DNA from: Fragilaria crotonensis | Taxonomy: Eukaryota; Bacillariophyta; Fragilariophyceae; Fragilariales; Fragilariaceae | Assembly (NCBI GenBank): GCA_022925895.1 | Contig: JAKSYS010000632.1 | Span: 1-36,708, forward strand | Length of the DNA: 36,708 nt | Reading direction: 5' to 3' | Shown: one piece after another, positions 20,670-30,546 of the stretch | How positions within the stretch are numbered: the stretch's first letter is position 1 | Layout of the letters: each line of letters opens with the position of its first letter | Translations under genes and position numbers: made by a program | The notes under the pieces: generated by a model | The model's input: the letters and a program-made list of their open reading frames with translations, nothing else | Database searches by the model: none | What the model was told of the DNA's origin: nothing

Positions 20670-21696
20670 GGATGATTCTATACGCGTCGCGATGGATCCA
20701 AGTAATGCCGCGGACCATGGATAGAGCTTAATTCTAGTCACATTTAGGATCTTGTTGCTACGCTTGATTGTTTTCGAGCATTCTGTATCTGTTCAATACA
20801 ATAAAGTGTGCATCCACGGTCGTGCGTGCATACGAGTGCTGAATTTAGACAATGCGAAGCCTCCGGAATATGGACCGATTCAAACGATTGGACCAACATT
20901 TGAGAATGTTCAGACCTGTTGAAGTTACAGTTTGCTTGCAACATAGGTCAGGTATGGCTGGCCGCATGTACATGACGCGCCGACGGCGCTGAGTGGAGTT
21001 ATTGGTTGAAATGTTCAGGCTCATGGTTACTCGCTACGACATCTTAGAATTTCTCTGTGTGGAGTTTATTCTTCAGACAAGCGAACTCTCATGGCTGTCT
21101 AAGGTCGCCATTCAGGCTTCGCGTGTTTCGTGTGTGCAAAACAGATGAGTTCTGCACCGGGTACCAGTACTGTGCTACTGTGCTAGCGGCGAGATATGTA
21201 GCTGTAGCACATATGATATACGCTCAGGTTGTACCAGGTTTGCTTACCAAGTACAAATATGACACCTGCGTCGTACAGACCATTCAGTCTCCGAACGAGT
21301 GGACCGATCCAGCCGACATGCCGTTAAAAGACAGTTTCTACTCTGGCTCTTTAAAACAATCTTTATTTCAGAGTGCAATAACTTAACCAATTCTCGAAAC
21401 GACGATAAATGCTAAAAGCGTGCACCATGGTGTTTGATGTCTATAGGTGTCACACATGGTGCAAGGTGTCATCGTCCTTTTGGTTTTTGGCAAAGTCAAT
21501 ACCGGGCTTGGAATTGGCCTTCCGCGGGGAAGAAGAATAGAAGTGTACTAGCTCCCACGTAGAATCTAATACTGAAGGTCCAAGTCGCCCTCTCATTGGC
21601 CCATTGCTCGTCAGATGTTCTGTTATCTGGTGTACTGTTGCCACCGTAGTTTTGCTGTAGAAAATTGAGGCGCCACATTGAACACCAACAAGATTC
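20670..21696. other. Intergenic, no supported gene
   Basis: No recognisable gene. A 109-aa open frame at 21057-21386 lacks any known motif and may be chance. A hairpin with 9-bp perfect arms, TGCACCATG (21421-21429) and CATGGTGCA (21455-21463), lies near the right end. Confidence 0.4.
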
Positions 21697-23390
21697 TTGC
21701 AAATTGCAGGAGAGCAATTTCTTGCGGAGACTGTTTTGATGACGATGACGATGACGAAGGGAACAAAGGTCGTCATGTGTCCAGAAGACCTCTATAAGTT
21801 TCCGCGAACAAGGAGTTCAGCTGTCACCTGTTTGGCATCTGGGAAAAACCAAAAGTTGACGTTTCCGGAATCTTTCTTTTGTCATGGATGCGACCTCTTC
21901 GAAGACGCCATTTTGAGCGGCAACAAAAGAGCTAATCGGAACCAGTCAAGGTACACCTGTACTGGTGGCCATGAATGTGACCGAATTTGTCCAACAACTC
22001 TGTGGCATAGATATCGACCAAACAACAACAAGGATCCCACACCAACGGTCGATGGGAACCGCAGCGGTGATGACAGCGATACAGCCAGAACACAAAAGCA
22101 TGCGTTGCCACACCAACAATAATGAAACGACACCATCAGCATATACAAAATCCTCGCCTACAAAAAAACCGCTAAAGAAGATGATTCGGCAATCACAACG
22201 ATTGTTGTAATCAACTGTCCGACCTTGTTATGCGGAACAAGGAAGTAGTGATGAAGATAGTGGTATGGAGGACAACGAAGATGGCTATACACCAGCGATT
22301 TGCGAGTGCCTTATCGTTTTCAGCGGATGGTGAGCCTTGTGGCAGCAATAGAGGAGAAACAAGTATTACTAGTACCCAGGTTTGTGGTGACAACCTGCGC
22401 CGATTCTACACTACTTGTGCTTGTCAGGAAGGAGAAGTTGATGAGGTGGGTCTTGTGGTCGATGATGTGATGGAATAAATCACCGATCTCAAAAGAAGAA
22501 ATTTCCTACTGGACGAGCACTTACACAAAGTCCAGCAGACTCTAAATTTGCAGATAGCGAGTCTCAACAAGGCAGAGATTGCTGAGCTTGGTGCCAAATT
22601 GTCAACAGGTGCTGTCCATGACATGAATACTCCCACCCCAGAGCTGGGGAAAACAGCCATTGAGAATTCAACAAAGCAAAAGAATCGTATTGACAGGGAG
22701 GATAAGGAGGTCTCGCAAGTGCTATCAGATATCATCTATAATTTCTTAATGAAATCTGAACTGCTCACTATCATCGACAAACGGAGGTTTCCAACCCCTC
22801 GGCTAGCAAGATTTGTTGTTGACAGTGTTCTGGCATTTGAATGGGTGCACTGTGAACTTGCTTATGCTGCGAGCAGTATAAGGGCGACCCTCAACCAAAC
22901 TACTAGGATGATGAATGACGACCCTGAGCACCAAGCATCATTTGGTTCATCATTGCTGGCACTCTTAAATGGAAAATACCCTCGTTGTACAGACAAGCGG
23001 AAGCTGCGGTAGTGGTTGATTGTCTATGGAATGAAGCATTTCTGGAAGGAGAAGCAAAATCGATTATGATTGATCGAGTTCGCAAGTATTTCAGAAACAA
23101 GGTCATTACTCCATGGAAGATTCTCAAGGCCATGGACCTTGTTGGCTTCAATCTTAGTCTGGCTGGGATTGAAGTATTGAGATGACAGTGCCGACAAGTA
23201 CAGCAGGGGCTTCCTTCCTAGTAAATCAAGCATTATGGAGCACAACTCCTCATGTATTTCAATCGTTCTGTTCATGTGGAGATCAATTGAAACATGGGGA
23301 GAACTGAGAATTGCTACCGCATTGCTCCGAGTGCATCTTAAAGGGGAATATGGTGATTGCGGGTAAGTGAACGTCCTGGGTACCGACAAA
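21697..23390 (+). pseudogene. Decayed coding region, probably transposon-derived, family unrecognised
   Basis: Successive protein-like segments in changing frames suggest one large broken gene. The segments are KFPRTRSSAVTCLASG, FFCHGCDLFED and YTCTGGHECDRIC (Cys/His-rich, 21697-22122), then 22230-23012 in one frame interrupted by a TAA at 22476-22478 and containing NLQIASLNKAEIAELGAKL and FPTPRLARFVVDSVLAF. The frame 22985-23185 has VDCLWNEAF, VRKYFRNKVITPWKILKAMD and FNLSLAGIEVLR, and a further frame after 23186 continues with DKYSRGFLPS. The order and composition look like a single protein with a zinc-binding part followed by helices. I cannot name the family. Location beside transposase remnants suggests a mobile origin. 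Confidence 0.5.
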
Positions 23391-24726
23391 GATGTACCTC
23401 ATTTGCTCTATATGCCTGTTGGTGTCAATATCTACCATCAAACTTGGCAGAGACATGTCAGCTACGCTCTATTGATCTGCATTTGTAAAAATCTTTTGGT
23501 TTTTTTCTGTATGTTATAACGTGGGTCCTCAATCCAAGTCACGATGGCATTCGTAGCGCCTTAAGTGCATTCATGGAGGGGTACATCCTTAAGTTCAGCA
23601 TTCGATTGCGTGCCGGTGGGCTTGGCAATGTGCCCCACAGGAGGTAGCTCCATCCTGAATTTGCAAATGAACATTGTTAATCATCACTGGATACCACTGA
23701 CATTGCACTACTGGACGCTACCTTACGGGAAAGAGTAGTATCTAGTCGTTTGGGTCGACCACCCCGGAGCGAGTGAAGTGGCAGCACGTTGCACCTTCAT
23801 GGCAATTTGAGTTCGTTGTTTGGCAGCTTGAATCAACACCAATGATGCAGGTCATTGAGTGCAAAGTGTAAGTGCGACCGAAAGCGACTCGTGTCGTGAA
23901 GAATGTGAAGCAATTAATGAAATTCAGGAAAACTCCATGTGATCTCCTTCCCAGTAGCAAGTGCTCACCCTCGGGATGTAGGCATGAGAACGGGAGGACC
24001 ACGTTTGTCCACGGGGAGGTATATGCACGAATACCGAAGAATGGTATGCAATTTCCTAGGCAATGGCATTCTGCGTTCGTAGTATGTGGGGCGTACTAGT
24101 TGGATGAGTTGGACAATGATGTGGAGATGCTTTTGGAAAGATAAACCTTGTACCTCTATACCCTCATGATGATTGATGACTGGCAAAAATGCAATTGCAG
24201 TAATGCATCAGGAAGCCCATATCTGTGGTTTGAACATAAATCTGTGGTCATGCACCAAGAAAATATGTATTGACCGCATATATCTAACAAAATTTATTCG
24301 ATTTGAAAATCACTTAGGTTTGTTTAGGTATGTTAACATGATATCTTTGTTTTGTACATGGTTATATTTACAAAGGTCTTTTTATACTTATTTGTATCTA
24401 TGATAGAAATATTTTTACAACAATATCCTATTACTGTATGATTCCTCGGAAAGTTTACATACTATCCACTCTTTTGGTCAGATGTTATGTATCTTCTACA
24501 TCCTTTCCGCACGTTCGTAAGCTTGACGGACGTGCTTCCCTTTTTTCATCGGTTGTTGTTCATGCTTTTTCGTGTATCTCCTACTAGTATGATACAATCT
24601 TCGCGCCATATTTTCCAACAGAAAACTTAACTTCATTTTTGGTGTAAACCATCTTACTGACTTGGCATCATCACCAGCCACCACTGCCATTAGTAAGCAA
24701 GACGTGGAAGTTGATCAGTTTTCATA
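23391..24726. other. Intergenic, AT-rich, no supported gene
   Basis: Non-coding spacer, with possible further scraps of the decayed region to about 24100. AT-rich from 24200 to 24480. The stretch just before 24727 should contain the transposase promoter and, if the element is complete here, its left end. I could not identify a terminal repeat. Confidence 0.4.
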
Positions 24727-26343
24727 ATGGCACCAAGCAGCACATCATCAGCATCTCAAAGTGGAGCCTTCACATGTTTCAATGTCAACTGCTATGCTAC
24801 GTTCAAAACCGAACGAGGTCTTCGTCAACATTTATGGCGAAGTGCTCCATGTCGCGATTATATGTCGGAACCAAGGCCTCTTGCCGCTAGCCTTGACGTA
24901 GTTCATGAGAGTACATGGTCCCGGCGCTTGGGATACGGCGTTGAATCTTCACGTCTAAATCCTTTTATGAGTGCAGATCCTCCATCGTATGAGCCTTACG
25001 AAGTTTTTGACTACTCGGCTACTACTTGTAATTTTGACGCAGATGATGGCATTCATGAACAGGAGGTTGAAATGAACCAGAACTTGTCTACAAGAACAGG
25101 CATCGGTGACATTGCTATATCTTGCCCAGTTTTTCATGCCATGATGGAACGCCTTCAAGCGGGTGATCGCCATGCAATCATGGTATTGCATCATGATATT
25201 GAACATCGAAATATTGTGAATCTCCTCAAGCTTTTGGAGGATGCCCAATGTCCTGACTACATGTTGCAGAAGGTACTGCAATGGGCATACAATGCTAAGT
25301 TAGAGGGCTTTGATTTCAACCCAAAAGCTACAACACGGAAAGCCAACATCCAGTGGATGTACAAAGCTTTGGAACACTCACACAGAGGACTTCCTAAGGT
25401 GCTGACAGCGAATCTTGAAGATCACGACAAGGCTCAAGATATTATTTGCTTTGACTTTGTACCTGCATTATTGTCAATGCTGCAAGACGAGTCATTGATG
25501 GTGATGGAAAATCTTGTCATCAATAAGGAGTATCCAATGTCAATGTACATACCAACTGACAGCAAAGTTGGCGAGGCAAACAGTGGTTCACGTTATCGAG
25601 AATTGTACCAACAACTTGCACAAGGGAAGGATCAGCTGCTTGTACCAATTATAATGTACCTTGATGGCACCGTCATTGACAGCAAGGGGCATATTGATAT
25701 CTGTCCTGTGTCATTCACAACATCTCTTTTCACTGAGAAAGTTCGTCGTGATGTAAAAGCATGGCGCCTGCTGGGCTATGTTCCAGACCTGAACTGTGGG
25801 CGCTCTGCAGCAATGAATAGCTTTGCAAATGCATGTGCTGAAGAGAAAGGTCGCACTACTCGTAATTTCCATAAGGTCATGGATGTGATGATGGCAGGTT
25901 GGGTGAAGTGTCAAGCTGGTTTAGATGATCGTTTAAAACACGTACCACTGAAACTTGGTGACAGGTGGTTTGTTGTCGAACTTGTTTGCCCCCTGTTATT
26001 TGTCATCAACGATGGCAAACAAGGTGACCAACTTTGTTGCCGAATCAATGGCCATCACAGCAGTACATTGCGTCACCATCGTTCATGTGATTGCTTGTAT
26101 GAAGATCTAGATAATCCTGATGTTGAGTGCACATTCCTATCGACTGAGACAATCAACTACGCATCTCAACATGGCTCACAAGAGGAGCTCCGCCAGCTTT
26201 CAATTTACAGATGTGACAATGCCTTCAATCCTCGGAACGTTGCGGGTTTTACACCCATGCATGGACAGTACACTTTGGTACAATATTGCAACATTTTGAT
26301 ACGCTGTTCTGTATCAATTTTTTCAATATATGGAAATGGTTGA
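24727..26343 (+). CDS. CACTA/Plavaka-like transposase, N-terminal half (truncated)
   Basis: An uninterrupted 538-aa frame. Residues 17-42 form a C2HC-type zinc finger (Cys17, Cys22, His35, Cys42), as in Plavaka-type transposases, which often start with such a finger. The first catalytic Asp is most likely Asp313 in VPIIMYLDGT, preceded by EANSGSRYREL and followed by VRRDVKAWRLLGYVPDL, all expected in the CMC (CACTA) transposase core. The frame ends soon after YRCDNAFNPRN. In the related copy at 28.4-30.5 kb this point continues into the second catalytic motif, so here the C-terminal half is missing, replaced by an unrelated tail. The superfamily is judged from motif order by eye; KDZ-like transposases are the main alternative. 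Confidence 0.75.
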   Translation: MAPSSTSSASQSGAFTCFNVNCYATFKTERGLRQHLWRSAPCRDYMSEPRPLAASLDVVHESTWSRRLGYGVESSRLNPFMSADPPSYEPYEVFDYSATTCNFDADDGIHEQEVEMNQNLSTRTGIGDIAISCPVFHAMMERLQAGDRHAIMVLHHDIEHRNIVNLLKLLEDAQCPDYMLQKVLQWAYNAKLEGFDFNPKATTRKANIQWMYKALEHSHRGLPKVLTANLEDHDKAQDIICFDFVPALLSMLQDESLMVMENLVINKEYPMSMYIPTDSKVGEANSGSRYRELYQQLAQGKDQLLVPIIMYLDGTVIDSKGHIDICPVSFTTSLFTEKVRRDVKAWRLLGYVPDLNCGRSAAMNSFANACAEEKGRTTRNFHKVMDVMMAGWVKCQAGLDDRLKHVPLKLGDRWFVVELVCPLLFVINDGKQGDQLCCRINGHHSSTLRHHRSCDCLYEDLDNPDVECTFLSTETINYASQHGSQEELRQLSIYRCDNAFNPRNVAGFTPMHGQYTLVQYCNILIRCSVSIFSIYGNG

Positions 26344-26429
26344 ACATTTCCATTTAACAATATGCTTTTGTTCCAAATTTTTGAAACGAGGCACATTTGC
26401 AGTCTGGTCAATGATACACTGTTCACATC

Positions 26430-26560
26430 AGTACCCTAAGAGGATGCTCCTGCCTGCACACATTTCACATCAGTACACAAAATGATGCTCCCGTCTGCTA
26501 ACATTTCATGATGTTACCCCAAGACGGTGCTCACACCTGCACATTTTGAAGATATTTGTA
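26430..26560. repeat. Degenerate short tandem repeats
   Basis: Three loose copies, about 40-50 bp each, share CATCAGTAC, GATGCTCC and CTGCACACATTT-like words. Confidence 0.5.
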
Positions 26561-26581
26561 ACCATTTGTTGACATGAATGT

Positions 26582-26597
26582 ACCATGGTACCATGGT
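26582..26597. repeat. 16-bp perfect palindrome
   Basis: ACCATGGTACCATGGT is its own reverse complement. It lies just downstream of the truncated transposase in non-coding DNA. Confidence 0.7.
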
Positions 26598-26739
26598 TAC
26601 AGTTGATCATTACGTTGCTCATTGTGTATTTCCATTTAGGTTTATTTAAGCAAAAGTGTTATGCATTCCACAATGAACGAGGACATTCAACACGAAGCTA
26701 CATTTCTTGTTCAAGCACATATCACTCGGTATGAACATG

Positions 26740-27120
26740 TCACCACCCGACCTCTAAACGGAGAGTGACTTCACATTCATCCAATCACCACCTCTGAATG
26801 GAGGGTGGCTTCATGATGTCAGAGCAGCGTCATGATAGCAGTCCGGACAGGACGGTGCACTCTGATGTCCACTCAACCACCAGCGGCGGCTTCACGACAT
26901 GCAATCATGACATGAAGAGCGTGTACACGCCAGTACAATCACCAGCACCTCTAATGGAGAGTGGCAATCATGACATGAAGGACGTGTACACGCCGGTACG
27001 ATCACCACCTCTAATGGAGAGTGGCTCACATCCGTTGGCTTCATATCGGTCCTCATTGAGGGATGGCTTCACGTCGGGCCGAGTACCACCTCTAAATGGA
27101 GAGCGGTTTCACGTCCGTCT
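26740..27120 (+). repeat. CACCACCTCTAATGGAGAGTGG interspersed repeat array
   Basis: The word ACC(T)CTAAATGGAGAGTGGCTT, with variants, recurs at about 26750, 26788, 26943, 27003 and 27085. Two neighbouring units, beginning AATCATGACATGAAG at 26903 and 26966, are 63 bp apart and nearly identical. A 136-aa frame (26798-27208) runs through the array, giving HDMKSVYTPVQSP / HDMKDVYTPVRSP. I regard it as repeat-derived, though a 63-bp period (21 codons) preserves frame. Confidence 0.65.
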
Positions 27121-27208
27121 GATCACCAATCCTTACGCGGAGGGTGCTACCGGTAGGATGTTTCATACCTTCTTGCCGGTTGATTGTCGATTTGGATTTG
27201 AACCCTGA

Positions 27209-28419
27209 GACTCGCTTTCCTGTACCATGCATAGCCACTCATCCTCTGCTTTTGTTGTGAAAACAGGTGTAAGTTAAGGTATGAAAACCCTTGAACTGCA
27301 CAACCGCGATGGCCAAGTGCTTCCAATGGAAGTTGAATGAAGAAATGCATCAGGAACAAGTCAATCCATCCGTATCACTGAGACTAGAATATGCTGCATA
27401 CAATTAGTAGTCAATATAAATCCAAATAAGATAAGGATTTGTTAAATGGTACGACAATTACGTACAAGTACATAAGAAGGAAGATAGTCAATATTGGATA
27501 TTGTTCCTGTGTATATCTCTTATAGTCGCTAGTACTATGGAATTTCAATTTTAAATCCAATTCAGTCTCCAGCGTATTAAGTTGTTTGCAGCTTGTCGCA
27601 TCATTTATGAAATTAGCTATGTTATAAATCTATGTACATGTACATGAAGGCAATAGCAAACTAAATGCATACTTGTATTGATGTGCAAATTGGAACTAGC
27701 TTTTCATTCATTATACAGATAGAGAAGAGCATACAGTGACTCTCAGTGTTTGCTGGAAGAATATTTGAAACGCAGACTGCGAGTCGTGTAAATTTTAAAT
27801 TATCAAAATGTACAAGTATGGACACACACTATGATCATCGTATCAAATTCCTGCTGAAACGTTGAGAGCCAATACAACCAGTACGCTTGTCACCAATGAG
27901 ATTTTGAATGCTTCAATCATCAGTCCGTAAAAATTGTAAAATCAATGGAAATCATCATCAACCAATAAAAAGATATTCAAACAACAACGTTGTCAGCATG
28001 TTCAAAATTATGGCGCAATTCCATTAGAAAAAACTTAGAAGAACCCACCACAAGGAGAACACAAAATGAGCGATGCTGGATTTCAAAACAAGATTAGCAT
28101 TCAAGAGACAGCAAATAAAGGCAAATGTAGAGCATGCATGTGAACGTTGTGGTGGCACCAAATGCGGTAAGCAGATGAACAGGACAACAAAAGGTAAACG
28201 ATATGGAACGCAGACAAACACAAGTGACTGGACAAAATGGATGTAAAGTGAATGTACTAATCGAAAGCTTCTTGTCACAGCGCAGGTAACCAAAATCCAG
28301 TTTTAGAGGTGGTCAAGGACGAAATTGAGCGCCACTGTTTGCAACCCAAAATTCACACATTGCCACTCTCCATTAGGGTGGGCAATCAGCAGGATCCATG
28401 ACTGCGCCAAGAAGACAAC
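27209..28419. other. Intergenic, AT-rich, no supported gene
   Basis: Long non-coding stretch between the two transposase halves. An 89-aa minus-strand frame (28024-28293) is hydrophobic but has no supporting feature. CCACTCTCCATTAGGGTGG near 28366 is an inverted copy of the repeat word found at 26.7-27.1 kb. Confidence 0.4.
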
Positions 28420-30534
28420 TCAAGATATTATTCCGCTTTGCCATGATCTGCATTGGAGGTGCAAGTGATTGATGGTGATGGAACTTGTCATCAATAGGAG
28501 TTGAACTGTCAGCGGATACAGTGCATCAATTTGCTTCCTTGCTAAGTAAACTGAAATCTTGTCGGTCATCATTCTTATCCTGTGCAAATGTCTCTCCAAT
28601 TACAGGTGGTGGGCAACAAGCTGGCCAAGGACAGAGCAGTCTGTTGCACTGCATTCTGTTGAAACAGACACGGTGCTGGTTGATCGTGACAACGCAAAGA
28701 TCAACAAGAAGAACTGCAAATGACAAACTGTAACATTTAGGTATGCTTCTAGAATGCATAGCACTTTTATAAGGAGGGTGATGATGGCAGGTTGGGTGAA
28801 GTGTCAACTGGTTTAGATGACCACTGAAACTATACAGGTGGTTTGTTGTTTTGTTGTGAACCTGTTATGTCATCAGCGTGGCATACATGAAACAGGAACA
28901 AAGATGACCTACATATGTGTTTGCGTTACATTGTGCACTTTGTATGCAAATATCTGCTTTGTCAAGATGTACCTGAAATTGGTACAGTGCTACGGACTGT
29001 ACAATCAACTACAAATCTCAACATGGCTCACAAGGCATCATCAAATTTCAATGTACAGATGTGACAATGCCTTCAATCGTGTTCAGATGGGGCAAAACCC
29101 CACGGCATCTTCATGTGTGCAGTTATTGATGTGATGCATACAATTCAACATGGCATCATCATGTATGTTCTCGATTGCTTCAAAAAAGCCTCAGTGTTCA
29201 GTCACTGGCGACGCTTGACAAAATGGCTTTTATATTTGACACAACGTGCTGTCAGAGTATTCGCACCTCTTTCCCCAGAACTGATTTTTCCAGAGGAATA
29301 ACAAACCTCACCATGGTGGAATGCTCTGAACAGTCGGGGCATTGTTCCTCATTTCTTTCTTCATTATGCAAGCGGAAGGTTGGGAAGTCTTCGATGAGCA
29401 TTTTCTTCAATTGGATGCCGTGTTGGGGACTATGGAAAGCCTTTTATGCTTTGAGGCCTGGCTTGATCAGTACACCTTTTGGGATATTGGAGATCCAGAC
29501 GGAGAGGCATCACAAGCTGAAGCAGCAATTGCTTCTCTGATGAATCTCATCACCACACATCTTCCGAGACACGCTGGCAATGGATGGAAACTGTCAAAAT
29601 TTCACGAGATCAAGCACATCGTACGATTTATTGCTGCGTTTGGAGCACCGCGTGGTTACAATGCCTCCGTCCTGAGGAACATCACAAGGCACACGCCAAA
29701 CGTCCTGGTAGACGTGCACAGAAGAATGTGGACACCATTGACCAGCAGTGTGGCCAAAATTGCGGACGCACTCGTGATTGATACTATGCACGCGATGTTC
29801 CAAGAACGACCTGTTTTGAAGACATCATCACAGCATACTAACCGTAGTCAATTACTGGCTGCTGACGATGTCAAGATCCTCTGACGAGTGAGTCAGGGTC
29901 TGGAACGTCATATTACGTAAGGTCATACATTGACCCTATGGATGATAATCGATTGTGTCGTGATGTAATCTTTGACACTCAGACCAGGGAGACATCGAAC
30001 TGGAAGATAATCTTGCACTGTTCATTTTGCAGACTTACAGTGACTCCGATCTCGACGACAATGGGGTGGGCGGTATCTGGTGCCGCACAGAGTACCATAA
30101 GTACAACATTGAAACAAAGGAGGAGATGGTTTCTGTTCGCTGTCATCCCAACTTCAGGGAAAGGGTATTCCTGGTATGATTGGGCTCTCATCCGCTATGA
30201 AGATGATGAGGGAAATGAGATGGAGTACCCATCTCGCATTGTGAGTTGCATACCACGCCACAGTTGCTTTGGTGGAATTGAAACCACCACGTTTGACCTC
30301 ATTATTCAATGTTGTGGCAAACCAACTGGGCGTGAGTCCTTCCTGTTCACTGAGTGGACATTCGAGAAGGAGTTTCATGTTGTCTCCTCAGAAGCCATTG
30401 TTGGCTTGTGTTTTGTCCCAAGCAACCCTGACCTCGCTGACTCTGATGTCCTTGTTGTAACAGATAGGGACAAATGGGCATCAATGTTCTACGATTCAGC
30501 AATGGTTGATTACACCATCAATGGTCAAAATTAA
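28420..30534 (+). pseudogene. CACTA/Plavaka-like transposase, middle remnants and C-terminal half (frameshifted)
   Basis: DNA from 28421 to 29080 is an eroded copy of 25434-26240, sharing TTGATGGTGATGGAA, ATGGCAGGTTGGGTGAAGTG and CAGATGTGACAATGCCTTCA in order. From 29105 the C-terminal half follows: GIFMCAVIDVMHTIQHG (second catalytic Asp in GAT at 29128-29130, followed by His), then TNLTMVE, EGWEVFDEHF and KLSKFHEIKHIV (probable catalytic Glu at 29606-29608). EEHHKAHAKRPGRRAQK (about 29675-29730) lies in a shifted frame. The last part, YSWYDWALIRYEDDEGNEMEYP (to 30534), ends the protein. At least four frame changes occur, so it is inactive. The stop lies 12 bp from the convergent dioxygenase-like gene. 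Confidence 0.7.
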
Positions 30535-30546
30535 GTAGAAACAATA

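Noticed and set aside
21057-21386. 109-aa plus-strand frame
   Set aside because: No motif, no splice context and no related copy in the window; could be chance.
27186-27260. Possible minus-strand tRNA (GGTTCAAATCC resembles a B box)
   Set aside because: The T-arm stem does not pair beyond two bases, there is no matching acceptor stem and the A-box region fits poorly.
28024-28293. Hydrophobic 89-aa minus-strand frame
   Set aside because: The composition reflects T-rich antisense sequence, and nothing else supports a gene.
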